A stretch of 64,000 nucleotides of DNA from Pedobacter ginsengisoli (lineage in GTDB: Bacteria > Bacteroidota > Bacteroidia > Sphingobacteriales > Sphingobacteriaceae), in assembly GCF_002736205.1 (NCBI RefSeq), contig NZ_CP024091.1, positions 4,151,555 through 4,215,554 of the forward strand. The letters are read 5' to 3'. Positions 42,003 through 50,374 of the stretch are shown here, piece by piece (position 1 is the stretch's first letter; each line of letters opens with the position of its first letter). A program made the translations under genes and the position numbers. The notes below the pieces were generated by a model. That model was not told the DNA's origin. It worked only from the letters and a program-made list of their open reading frames with translations, and made no database searches.

Positions 42003-42998
42003 ATGAAAAAAATCGGAATACTGTTCGGCAAAGAAAGATCTTTTCCAGAGGCTTTTGTGAAGCGCGTAAATGAGATTGCAGGAAAAGACATCAAAGCCGA
42101 GTTTGTAACTATTGATAAAATATTTCAAGCAGAACCACTGGATTATGCAGTAATAATAGATAGAATTTCTCAGGATGTTCCTTTTTACCGTTCTGCATTA
42201 AAGAACGCCGCAATTACCGGAACTGCAGTAATTAACAACCCCTTTTGGTGGAGTGCAGACGAGAAGTTTTTTAATAATGCACTGGCGGTTAAAGTTGGGA
42301 TCCCGGTACCCAAAACGGCTTTGATACCATCATATGAGCAGCCTGATGATACTTCTGACGAATCATTCAGCAACCTGGCGTTTCCACTTGATTGGGAGGC
42401 CATTTTTGAATACACGGGTTTCCCTGCATACATGAAGCCCTTTGATGGAGGTGGATGGAAAGAAGTTTATAAGCTACATGATGTTGAAGATTTTTTTGAT
42501 AAACATAGCCAGACAAAAAAGACGGTCATGATGCTTCAGGAGGAAATTATTTTTGATGAATATTTTAGATGCTATTGCATTGGAGGCAAATATGTGCGCA
42601 TTATGCAGTATGAACCTCGTAATCCTTTTCATCTACGCTACCAGGTAAACACACCCCCTTCAAGCGAGAAGCTGTTAAAAACCATTCATGATTATGTGAT
42701 TAAACTCAACCAGTATTTGGGTTATGATTTTAATACAGTAGAATTTGCTGTACGCAATGGAATACCTTATGCAATAGATTTCTGCAATCCGGCACCTGAT
42801 GCTGAGGTGACCAGCGTTGGACTGGAGAATTTTGAATGGGTTGTTGAAACTTCAGCCCGGTATGCCATTGAAAGAGCACAAGCCCACATTGATGGACAGG
42901 ACAATTTAACCTGGGGAGAATATATTAAAGCTTCTGCTAGCGGGCAGCCATTAGCAGGTAAAACCAAACCTAAAAAGGCAACTGCTGCAAAAAAATAA
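42003..42998 (+). CDS. RimK-like ATP-grasp ligase
   Basis: 331 residues. N-terminal MKKIGILFGKERSFPEAFVK pre-ATP-grasp fold, then PAYMKPFDGGGWKEVYKL with the ATP-binding lysine and glycine-rich loop, MLQEEIIFDEYFRCYCIGGK, and metal-binding FAVRNGIPYAIDFCNPAPD near residue 260. Such enzymes ligate a carboxylate to an amine through an acyl-phosphate. The C-terminal tail is lysine/alanine rich (KTKPKKATAAKK). In tandem with a YbdK-like ligase and an amidotransferase, it probably builds part of a small peptide or amide. Substrates unknown. Confidence 0.87.
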   Translation: MKKIGILFGKERSFPEAFVKRVNEIAGKDIKAEFVTIDKIFQAEPLDYAVIIDRISQDVPFYRSALKNAAITGTAVINNPFWWSADEKFFNNALAVKVGIPVPKTALIPSYEQPDDTSDESFSNLAFPLDWEAIFEYTGFPAYMKPFDGGGWKEVYKLHDVEDFFDKHSQTKKTVMMLQEEIIFDEYFRCYCIGGKYVRIMQYEPRNPFHLRYQVNTPPSSEKLLKTIHDYVIKLNQYLGYDFNTVEFAVRNGIPYAIDFCNPAPDAEVTSVGLENFEWVVETSARYAIERAQAHIDGQDNLTWGEYIKASASGQPLAGKTKPKKATAAKK

Positions 42999-43025
42999 TC
43001 AGGGATAAACAGGAGGGAATTAGAT

Positions 43026-44132
43026 ATGATGAATGAATTTACGCTGGGGGTAGAAGAAGAATACATGGTGATTGATCCGGTAACCCGTGAACTTACCTCG
43101 CATGATCAAAAAATTGTTGAAGCAGCCCAAAAAATACATAAGGATCAGGTTAAAGCCGAAATGCACCAGGCAGTTGTAGAGGTTGGAACAGGAATTTGCA
43201 AAAACACAGAACAAGCACGCGCTGAAATATCGCAGTTGAGATACACTGTTTCGCAACTTGCAGGTGAGCAGGGATTACGAATTGGTGCGGCAGGTACGCA
43301 TCCTTTTTCCCATTGGGAGAAACAGTTAATTACTGAGCATCCGCGTTACAGTGAAATAGTTAACGAACTTCAGGAAGCTGCAAGGTCAAATCTGATTTTC
43401 GGGTTACATGTACATGTGGGTTTTCAATCACGCGAGCTGGCAATTCATATTGCAAACCAGGTCCGCTATTTTCTACCTCATGTTTTTGCTTTATCCACCA
43501 ACTCGCCTTTCTGGGAAAGCAGAAATACGGGATACAAATCATTCAGGACTAAGGTGTTTGACAAATTCCCAAGAACAGGAATACCTGACATTTTTAATAG
43601 TATTGAGGATTACGACAATTATGTTAAGCTGCTAATTAAAACCAATAGTATTGACAATGCAAAAAAGATCTGGTGGGACATTAGGGTTCATCCTTTCTTT
43701 GAAACGATAGAGTTCAGGATATGTGATTGCCCAATGCTGATTGACGAAACTATGGCTTTTGTAGCTCTTTTTCAGGCACTTTGTGCCAAATTATATAAGT
43801 TACGTTTACAGAATATGAAATTTATAAGCTATTCAAGAGCCCTTATAAATGAGAATAAATGGAGGGCGGCACGCTATGGGATAGATGGAAATCTGATTGA
43901 TTTTGGAAAGGAAATGGAAGTAAACTGCAGAAACCTGATTTTGGAGTTATTGGATTTTATTGATGATGTGGTAGATGACCTGGGATGCAGAAATGAGATC
44001 AATTATGTGCTTAAAATTCTTGAAAATGGAACAGGGGCAGACAGGCAATTGGCTGTTTACGAACAAAATGGTAACTTTGAGGCCGTAGTAGATTACATTA
44101 CTACACAAACATTAATTGGGGCTAAACAGTGA
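43026..44132 (+). CDS. YbdK-type carboxylate-amine ligase (GCS2 superfamily)
   Basis: 368 residues. The start FTLGVEEEYMVIDPVTREL is the diagnostic block of the glutamate-cysteine ligase 2/YbdK family, followed by IGAAGTHPFSHWEKQ, FGLHVHVGFQSRELAI and WWDIRVHPFFETIEFRICD, which holds the ATP/metal ligands. YbdK has weak gamma-glutamyl-cysteine ligase activity; the physiological reaction of most members is not known. It sits between two ATP-grasp-type genes and overlaps the following amidotransferase start by 4 bases (GTGA), strong evidence for an operon. Confidence 0.9.
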   Translation: MMNEFTLGVEEEYMVIDPVTRELTSHDQKIVEAAQKIHKDQVKAEMHQAVVEVGTGICKNTEQARAEISQLRYTVSQLAGEQGLRIGAAGTHPFSHWEKQLITEHPRYSEIVNELQEAARSNLIFGLHVHVGFQSRELAIHIANQVRYFLPHVFALSTNSPFWESRNTGYKSFRTKVFDKFPRTGIPDIFNSIEDYDNYVKLLIKTNSIDNAKKIWWDIRVHPFFETIEFRICDCPMLIDETMAFVALFQALCAKLYKLRLQNMKFISYSRALINENKWRAARYGIDGNLIDFGKEMEVNCRNLILELLDFIDDVVDDLGCRNEINYVLKILENGTGADRQLAVYEQNGNFEAVVDYITTQTLIGAKQ

Positions 44133-44962
44133 GCATAATAGATAGAAATAAGATTAGGGTTGCCGTAATTGACATGAATAATGGGGTTACCAACCAGGGG
44201 ATGCGTGGGATACAGGAAATCTTGTTGCGTTATCGAACAGAGAATGATATTGATTTATGGTATGATATATTTGATTTAAGGCAAAAGGGAGAGATTCCGG
44301 ATGAATACTATGACATCTACATCTCAAGCGGTGGTCCGGGGAATCCGTTTGATGGTGTGGGCGAAAAATGGGAAAATGACTTTTTTAACCTGCTAAATAA
44401 AATAGAGAACCATAATAAAATCAGTCAACAGAAAAAACATGCCTTTTTAATTTGCCATTCGTTTCAAATGGCTTGCAGGAAATATCATGTAGGTGAAGTT
44501 ATCAGAAGAAAATCAACCGCTTTTGGCATTTTCCCTGTTTTTTTAACCGAAGAAGGTGAAAATGATTTAATTTTTAATGGTCTGCCGAATCCACTATATG
44601 CTGTTGACAGCAGAGACTGGCAGGTTGTAAATCCTGACGATGTTTTGTTTTCGAACGAAGAGGCCAAAGTTTTAGCGTTAGAAAAGGAAAGACCACATGT
44701 TGACCTGGAGCGCTGTGTTATGGCAGTTCGCTTCACCAAGGAAATTGTTGGAACACAGTTTCATCCGGAGGCAGACCCTGTTGGCATGAAAATGTATCTG
44801 TTACAAGAGGATAAGATGAAGACCATTACTGAGCATCACGGCAAGGAAAAATATGAGGATATGTTATTGAGTCTCGACAATCCAGATAAAATTAAACTTA
44901 CGCAAAGCATTATCCTGCCTAATTTTTTAACTGAGGCATTAAATGCTTTACAGGAAGCATAG
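44129..44962 (+). CDS. Class I glutamine amidotransferase-like protein
   Basis: 277 residues from a GTG start overlapping the previous stop. IYISSGGPGNPFDG is the oxyanion-strand region, AFLICHSFQMACRK holds the nucleophile Cys, and VGTQFHPEADP the catalytic His and Glu, so the full triad is present. It releases ammonia from glutamine or cleaves a gamma-glutamyl bond (as in PuuD/gamma-glutamyl hydrolases). Next to a GCS2-type ligase, cleavage or transfer of a gamma-glutamyl group is an attractive but unproven role. 2 bases separate it from the next gene. Confidence 0.87.
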   Translation: MSIIDRNKIRVAVIDMNNGVTNQGMRGIQEILLRYRTENDIDLWYDIFDLRQKGEIPDEYYDIYISSGGPGNPFDGVGEKWENDFFNLLNKIENHNKISQQKKHAFLICHSFQMACRKYHVGEVIRRKSTAFGIFPVFLTEEGENDLIFNGLPNPLYAVDSRDWQVVNPDDVLFSNEEAKVLALEKERPHVDLERCVMAVRFTKEIVGTQFHPEADPVGMKMYLLQEDKMKTITEHHGKEKYEDMLLSLDNPDKIKLTQSIILPNFLTEALNALQEA

Positions 44963-44964
44963 CT

Positions 44965-46152
44965 ATGATTAGTAAATACAGAGCACAGTTTAATGGTTCT
45001 TTCTCCGAGAAGAAGTACAACAGCTTTATAAAGATGCTGGAATCTGGGTTTACTAATATTCCCTTTAGAGTTGCTGAAACTCCGGTTTTCATTCCTTCAG
45101 AATTACAGAAAAAACTAATTGAGGCTGGTGAAGAAATTATAAAACTCATAAAACAGCCTAATTTTAAGGAGCTGACAAAAGGTGCAGTACCTTTGAACTG
45201 GAATGTTCCAAATGAAAATGACCACCCGCATTTTTTAACTTTCGATTTTGGAATATGCAAAGATGCTAATGGTGCTCTGGTACCTAAGCTTATTGAAATG
45301 CAAGGATTCCCATCCTTATATGGATTTCAGTCTGAAATGGCAAGGGTTTATAAAGAGTCGTATGCATTACCCCCAATATTAACTCCATTTTTTAATGGTC
45401 TTAACGAGGAATCGTATATAAGCTTGTTTAAAAAGGTGGTTCTAGGGAAATATGCACCCCAGGAGGTTGCATTAATGGATATAGATGCACCGAATCAAAA
45501 AACTGCCATTGACTTTTTGGTTACCCAAAAGTATTTAGGCATTAAGATTTTGAGCCTAACCGACATCTTTAAAGAAGGGAACGCTCTTTTCTATATGGAA
45601 GATGGAAAGAAAATCCAGTTAAAAAGAATCTACAACCGGCTTATTTTTGATGAAATTGGTGATAAAACAGCTCTTTTTGAGCAATGCTTTGACCCCAGAT
45701 CGGAAATTGACATTGAATGGATTACACACCCTAACTGGTTTTACAGGATTAGTAAGTATACTATGCCTTTTTTGAAGAGTGAGTTTGTACCAGAAACTCA
45801 TTTCCTGAATACGCTATCTGAAATACCTTCGGATCTTGAAAACTATGTATTAAAGCCGCTATTTTCTTTCGCGGGCATGGGTGTGATTATAGATGTAACA
45901 AAAGAAGATATAGCCGAAATTAAAGATCCTAAGAATTGGATACTTCAACGAAAAGTTGTTTATGAACCTGTTATAGAATCACCTAACGGAGGTGTGAAAG
46001 CCGAAATCAGATTGATGTATTTATGGGCCGATGGTGACGAACCACAATTATGCATTAATCTGGCCCGTTTAAGTAGAGGTAAGATGATTGGTGTTAGATA
46101 TAATAAAGATTTTGATTGGGTTGGTGGTACAGTTGGACTAATGGAAGGGTAA
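44965..46152 (+). CDS. ATP-grasp-like protein, last gene of the amide/peptide operon
   Basis: 395 residues without a clear named family. LTFDFGICKDANGALVPKL, IEMQGFPSLYGFQ, YVLKPLFSFAGMGVII (lysine and glycine-rich loop) and VKAEIRLMYLW with later NLARLSRGKMIGVRYN resemble the ATP-binding half of glutathionylspermidine-synthase-like/ATP-grasp enzymes. Probably a second carboxylate-amine ligase. Catalytic residues cannot be assigned safely. No signal peptide. Position directly after the amidotransferase supports a common pathway. Confidence 0.7.
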   Translation: MISKYRAQFNGSFSEKKYNSFIKMLESGFTNIPFRVAETPVFIPSELQKKLIEAGEEIIKLIKQPNFKELTKGAVPLNWNVPNENDHPHFLTFDFGICKDANGALVPKLIEMQGFPSLYGFQSEMARVYKESYALPPILTPFFNGLNEESYISLFKKVVLGKYAPQEVALMDIDAPNQKTAIDFLVTQKYLGIKILSLTDIFKEGNALFYMEDGKKIQLKRIYNRLIFDEIGDKTALFEQCFDPRSEIDIEWITHPNWFYRISKYTMPFLKSEFVPETHFLNTLSEIPSDLENYVLKPLFSFAGMGVIIDVTKEDIAEIKDPKNWILQRKVVYEPVIESPNGGVKAEIRLMYLWADGDEPQLCINLARLSRGKMIGVRYNKDFDWVGGTVGLMEG

Positions 46153-46203
46153 ATTTACAATTAACAGACCCAGGGAAAACAGGCATTAACTAAATTTGTG
46201 ATT

Positions 46204-46362
46204 ATGGATATTCAGACTATTCTGGTAATTATACTGTTTGCGGGAGCGCTATTTTATGTTGGTCGCATTGTTTACCGTTCTATAGCCCCTAAAACAGGTA
46301 GCTGTGGCTCAAACTGTAAGTGTGGTGTAGATTTTTCGAATGTTAAAATAGACAAGAAATAG
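46204..46362 (+). CDS. FeoB-associated Cys-rich membrane peptide-like protein
   Basis: 52 residues: one hydrophobic helix (MDIQTILVIILFAGALFY), a short basic turn, then SCGSNCKCGVDFSNV with four cysteines and a lysine-rich end. This matches the FeoB-associated Cys-rich membrane protein pattern (a single span and a cytoplasmic Cys cluster), although no feoA/feoB is visible in the window. The stop lies 9 bases before the Crp/Fnr start. It is short but has clean start, codons and context, so it is probably real. Confidence 0.65.
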   Translation: MDIQTILVIILFAGALFYVGRIVYRSIAPKTGSCGSNCKCGVDFSNVKIDKK

Positions 46363-46371
46363 ATTTCATCT

Positions 46372-46968
46372 ATGACAGCTGTACTGGAACCTTTTAAAGT
46401 CTATTTAAAAAACAAAGTAGCCATAACGGATGAGCAGTTTGACCTCATTTCGGATAAACTTAAAATAAAAACCTTCGACAAGAATGAAATGATTTTGATG
46501 AAGGGCGAGATTTTGTCCTATGGCTTTTTTGTTTTAAGTGGTTTATTACGTAGCTATTCAATTGACAATAAAGGAAAAACACATATTATTCAATTCGCAC
46601 CTGAACAGTGGTGGTTATCTGAAAGGAATGGGATGTTCAATGAAGCTTCGGAGTTTTTTATTGATGCCATTGAACCTACTACTGCCATTGCAGTAAACAA
46701 AGATTTTATGAACGATGCTGCAAAGCATGTGCCCTGCATGAGTGATCTGAATAGTACTATGCTTAATAACTCTATCAGATTCATGCAAAAGAGAATTAAT
46801 ATGCTTTTGAGCGCTACTGCTGAGGAACGTTACTTGAATTTTATACAGCTATATCCAAATTTGACATTAAGGGTACCACAGTGGATGATCGCTTCTTATT
46901 TAGGCATTACACCAGAATCTTTAAGCAGGGTACGTAAGGACCTGGCACATAAGCATTTTAAACCCTAG
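46372..46968 (+). CDS. Crp/Fnr family transcriptional regulator
   Basis: 198 residues. The cyclic-nucleotide-binding-like barrel covers about 20-115 (LMKGEILSYGFFVLSGLLRSY, IQFAPEQWWLSER), a dimer helix follows, and the C-terminal helix-turn-helix is VPQWMIASYLGITPESLSRVRKDLA. No iron-sulfur cysteines of true Fnr are present, so it senses another ligand or none. Immediately upstream of yceI and a pirin gene, likely its targets. The RBS is weak as usual for the phylum. Confidence 0.9.
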   Translation: MTAVLEPFKVYLKNKVAITDEQFDLISDKLKIKTFDKNEMILMKGEILSYGFFVLSGLLRSYSIDNKGKTHIIQFAPEQWWLSERNGMFNEASEFFIDAIEPTTAIAVNKDFMNDAAKHVPCMSDLNSTMLNNSIRFMQKRINMLLSATAEERYLNFIQLYPNLTLRVPQWMIASYLGITPESLSRVRKDLAHKHFKP

Positions 46969-47011
46969 CACTTTCTTATCATAGGTCAATGTGTGGCTAA
47001 ACCTATAGCCC

Positions 47012-47019
47012 TAATTTTG
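47012..47019 (+). promoter_or_regulatory. Candidate -7 element of the yceI promoter
   Basis: TAATTTTG fits the Bacteroidota primary-sigma -7 consensus TAnnTTTG exactly, 38 bases before the yceI start. No convincing TTTG is found about 20 bases upstream, so the promoter may depend on an activator such as the neighbouring Crp/Fnr protein. Confidence 0.4.
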
Positions 47020-47056
47020 TGTTGTAATTAAAAGAACAACTTAAAAAAACAATATT

Positions 47057-47587
47057 ATGGCAACTACACAATGGTCATTAGACCCAACCCACAGTGAATT
47101 ACAATTTAAAGTAAAACATTTAATGATTACTACTGTAACCGGTAGTTTGCATTTAATTAGTGCAACATTAAATTCAGAAGGTGATAACTTTGAAAATGCT
47201 AAGGTTACTTTTGAGGGTGAAACTTCATCTATTAATACCGGAAACACAGATAGAGACAATCACTTAAAAAGTGCCGATTTCTTTGATGCTGAAAAATTCC
47301 CTAAAATCACTTTCGAATCTACCTCGTTAACCAAAGACGGTGATGATTACATTATAAATGGAAATTTAACTGTTAAAGGCATTACAAATCCGGTAGAATT
47401 AAATGCTGAATTTGGTGGTATTGCTACAGATCCATGGGGTAATACAAAAGCTGGTTTTACTATAAGTGGCAAAATAAACAGAACTGATTTCGGTTTAACA
47501 TGGAATGCAGCATTAGAAACTGGTGGTGTTATGGTAAGTGAAGCTGTAAAAATAGCAGGTGAGTTACAATTTGTAAAACAAGCCTAA
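47057..47587 (+). CDS. YceI family lipocalin-like protein
   Basis: 176 residues. TTQWSLDPTHSELQFKVKHL, GNTDRDNHLKSADFFDAEKF and KINRTDFGLTWNA are the conserved YceI blocks that form a beta-barrel binding isoprenoid-like lipids. There is no signal peptide here, unlike the periplasmic E. coli protein, so it should be cytoplasmic; its ligand is unknown, possibly a polyisoprenoid quinone. Followed 38 bases later by the pirin gene and preceded by the Crp/Fnr regulator. Confidence 0.92.
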   Translation: MATTQWSLDPTHSELQFKVKHLMITTVTGSLHLISATLNSEGDNFENAKVTFEGETSSINTGNTDRDNHLKSADFFDAEKFPKITFESTSLTKDGDDYIINGNLTVKGITNPVELNAEFGGIATDPWGNTKAGFTISGKINRTDFGLTWNAALETGGVMVSEAVKIAGELQFVKQA

Positions 47588-47625
47588 AAAACAAAACCAG
47601 CATCCATAAAATATTAAAAAGACAA

Positions 47626-48501
47626 ATGGAAGCAAAAATTAAAACGGTGTCGGCCATTTTAAATGCGCCGGCACCTCATATGGTAGGTGATGGATTTAGG
47701 GTACATAATTTTTTTCCCAAAGGATATAAAATTAAAATGAGTCCGTTTTTTATGCTGGATTACAATTCCAGGATAGAATTCTCTGCACGTAATGCGCCCA
47801 GAGGTGTAGGAGTTCATCCGCATCGTGGCTTTGAAACCGTAACTATTGCCTATCACGGCGCAGTTGCACATCACGACAGTGCCGGCAACAGTGGTGTAAT
47901 TTATCCGGGTGATGTTCAGTGGATGACTGCAGGAAGTGGAATTTTACATAAAGAATATCATGAAGAAGCCTTCTCTAAAAAAGGCGGAGCTTTTCAAATG
48001 GTACAGTTATGGGTGAATTTACCTGCAAAGAATAAAATGACCACACCAAAGTATCAGGAGGTAAAGCATAGTGATATCGCAAGATACAAGCTTGATGATG
48101 AAGCCGGGATGATTGAGGTGATTGCCGGTGAATATAATGAGACCAAAGGATCTGCAAGCACCTTTACTCCTTTAAACCTACTTAATGCCCGCCTAAATAA
48201 AGGAGGCAAGGCATATTTTGATTTTCCTGCCGAGTATAATACTGGTTTTATGATTATAGAGGGCAGTGTAAAAATTAATGGAACTGAAATTGCCAAAACC
48301 GATCAGTTTGTTCATTTTAAAAATGAGGGTACTGCAATTGAAGCAGAAGCTTTAGAAAACAGCATAGTCCTGATATTAAGTGGTGAACCTATAAATGAGC
48401 CGATAGCTCAATACGGCCCATTTTTAATGAATAAGCCGGAGGAAATACAAGAAGCTATAAACGATTACAACCAGGGTAAGTTTGGATACCTTGATGAATA
48501 A
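47626..48501 (+). CDS. Pirin family protein
   Basis: 291 residues. The bicupin N-terminal domain includes GVGVHPHRGFETVTIAYHGAV (His ligands of the metal site) and DVQWMTAGSGILHKEYHEE; the C-terminal Pirin_C region is at about 185-285, ending GPFLMNKPEEIQEAI. Pirins are Fe-binding and several have quercetinase activity or act as redox-sensitive regulators. Metal-site residues His58/His60/His102-type and Glu are present by pattern. Ends 3 bases before the converging ispF. Cotranscription with yceI is likely. Confidence 0.93.
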   Translation: MEAKIKTVSAILNAPAPHMVGDGFRVHNFFPKGYKIKMSPFFMLDYNSRIEFSARNAPRGVGVHPHRGFETVTIAYHGAVAHHDSAGNSGVIYPGDVQWMTAGSGILHKEYHEEAFSKKGGAFQMVQLWVNLPAKNKMTTPKYQEVKHSDIARYKLDDEAGMIEVIAGEYNETKGSASTFTPLNLLNARLNKGGKAYFDFPAEYNTGFMIIEGSVKINGTEIAKTDQFVHFKNEGTAIEAEALENSIVLILSGEPINEPIAQYGPFLMNKPEEIQEAINDYNQGKFGYLDE

Positions 48502-48504
48502 TAT

Positions 48505-48981
48505 TTATTTTTCGATAAGGCATACGGCGTAGGCAACTACGCCTTCTTCTCTACCAATAAAGCCCATCTGCTCATTTGTAGTAGCCTTTATAGAAATATC
48601 TTCAACAGATATTCCGATTGCTTCTGCTATATTTTTTTGCATTTGAGGAATATGAGGATTAATTTTTGGTGCTTCCAGACAAAGCATAGCATCAATATTT
48701 CCTACCTGCCATCCCTTTTCTTTAAGAAGCCTTACACTTTCCTTAAGCAAAATGATGCTGCTTATTCCTTTCCACTGTGGATCTGTATTCTTAAAATGAA
48801 AGCCAATATCTCTTAAATTTGCTGCACCTAACAGGGCATCACAAATGGCATGAAGCAAAACATCTGCATCAGAGTGGCCAAAGGCTCCCTTATGATGTTC
48901 CAGATTTACTCCGCCTATTACAAATGGGTGATTATCTTTTAACTGATGCACGTCGAACCCGAACCCTACTTTAATTTTCAT
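48505..48981 (-). CDS. ispF: 2-C-methyl-D-erythritol 2,4-cyclodiphosphate synthase IspF
   Basis: 158 residues, exact family length. VGFGFDVHQL carries the zinc ligands Asp8 and His10, GHSDADVLLHAICDALLGAA the third ligand and substrate contacts, LRDIGFHF the flexible loop, and KATTNEQMGFIGREEG the CDP-binding segment. The enzyme closes the cyclodiphosphate in the MEP isoprenoid pathway. Monocistronic in the window, 26 bases after the start-side neighbour porV on the same strand, so porV-ispF may be cotranscribed. Confidence 0.97.
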   Translation of the reverse strand: MKIKVGFGFDVHQLKDNHPFVIGGVNLEHHKGAFGHSDADVLLHAICDALLGAANLRDIGFHFKNTDPQWKGISSIILLKESVRLLKEKGWQVGNIDAMLCLEAPKINPHIPQMQKNIAEAIGISVEDISIKATTNEQMGFIGREEGVVAYAVCLIEK

Positions 48982-49007
48982 TTGTTTAATTGTGTTGATA
49001 TATATTG

Positions 49008-50186
49008 TTATTTGGCATCGCCAAAATTGAATAGTAATGTAAAACGTAATGTATTTGCCAATGGACTCTTTTGTGCATTGGCTGCCAGATAAGCGAAATC
49101 TATATTAAATACATTGTATTTTAATCCGGCCCCGAGTGTGAAATATCTTCTATCTCCCTTTTGAGGGTTTTCGTAAAAATAACCTGCTCTTAATGCAAAC
49201 TGCTGATTGTACCAATACTCAACCCCGGCCGCGATGTTAATTTCTCTTAATTCTTCAGAAAAACCTCCGGGAGCATCACTAAATGACCCAAATATACCAG
49301 ATGGTACCGAACGGTTAGGATCTTTACCTGCTATTATTTTGCCATCTTCATCATATCTGGGCTGCGTTGGTACAAGAAGCTTATTAAAGTCGAGCGCGAA
49401 AGTAAATTGATTGTAATCGTCAACCAAAAAGGTAGAGGCTGCTCCTATTTTAAAGTTTGTTGGCAGAAAGTTTTTTTCACCACCTTGAACATAGCTGATC
49501 TTTGTCCCGATATTTGAAATGTTTACTCCAGCTGAGATAATAGCATCTGACCCCAGAAAAACAGTTGGCTTTTTGTAGTATGCAGAAACATCAACTGCAA
49601 TTGCTGAGCCGGCCTGAGTTTGCTGCCCAGCGGCAAACTGGCCTGACAACAGATTAGAATAAATATATCTTAAAGATGTTCCTAACGAAAACGAGCTCCC
49701 AAATCTTCGGGCATAAGTTACATCCCAGGCAAGTTCATTTGGGCTATAAACACCAAGGTCCTGCTGATTGATATCTACAAATTGTATTTCACCTAAAGAA
49801 AAGTATCTAAGGGAGCTTCCAAGTGTACTTTCGTCATTAAGTTTATAAAAACCGCTTAAATAAGCCAGATTAATATCAGGAACCAGGCTTTTTAGCCATG
49901 GACTGTAAGATGCCGAAAAGCCATATGGTTTATCTAGAAAAGCTAATTTAGAAGGGTTGATACTTGTTGAATTTGCATCAGGGCTAATCGCAACTCCGGC
50001 ATCGCCCATGCTTCCAATTCTGGCATCGGGAGTAATTAACAGGAAAGGGACCGCAGTAACTATGTTATTAGGAGCACTGCCATTTGTTTGGGTACCGGGT
50101 TGTACCTCCTGAGCAAACACGCCTATAGAAACTGCAACTAGAGAAAAAATGCCTAACGCAGTTTTTACTGAGTACCTTAAATTCAT
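49008..50186 (-). CDS. porV: Type IX secretion system outer-membrane protein PorV (LptO)
   Basis: 392 residues with a signal peptide (about 1-25, ending VFAQE). The FadL-like barrel begins AVPFLLITPDARIGSMGDAGVAISPD, a PorV signature, and continues through NPSKLAFLDKPYGFSASYSPWL, and ends LRFTLLFNFGDAK. PorV shuttles T9SS cargo from the SprA translocon to the PorU attachment complex and is needed for O-deacylated LPS anchoring in Porphyromonas. Divergent from gldJ, which matches the conserved gldJ-porV neighbourhood; porU is not found in the window. Confidence 0.92.
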   Translation of the reverse strand: MNLRYSVKTALGIFSLVAVSIGVFAQEVQPGTQTNGSAPNNIVTAVPFLLITPDARIGSMGDAGVAISPDANSTSINPSKLAFLDKPYGFSASYSPWLKSLVPDINLAYLSGFYKLNDESTLGSSLRYFSLGEIQFVDINQQDLGVYSPNELAWDVTYARRFGSSFSLGTSLRYIYSNLLSGQFAAGQQTQAGSAIAVDVSAYYKKPTVFLGSDAIISAGVNISNIGTKISYVQGGEKNFLPTNFKIGAASTFLVDDYNQFTFALDFNKLLVPTQPRYDEDGKIIAGKDPNRSVPSGIFGSFSDAPGGFSEELREINIAAGVEYWYNQQFALRAGYFYENPQKGDRRYFTLGAGLKYNVFNIDFAYLAANAQKSPLANTLRFTLLFNFGDAK

Positions 50187-50374
50187 TCGTCCCGTATAAT
50201 TATTACTGTCGGATGCAAGTTAACATAGTGTTTACTAATTTCAAAGTATTCCATAGGTTTACAACCTTTTCTATACATAGATAATTTATTAGATCTTATA
50301 AAGAAAGATTTTTTTGGATAGAACACCTTTTTTTGTGTAGTTTTAACATCTAGAGTAACTATTTGCGCAATCTA

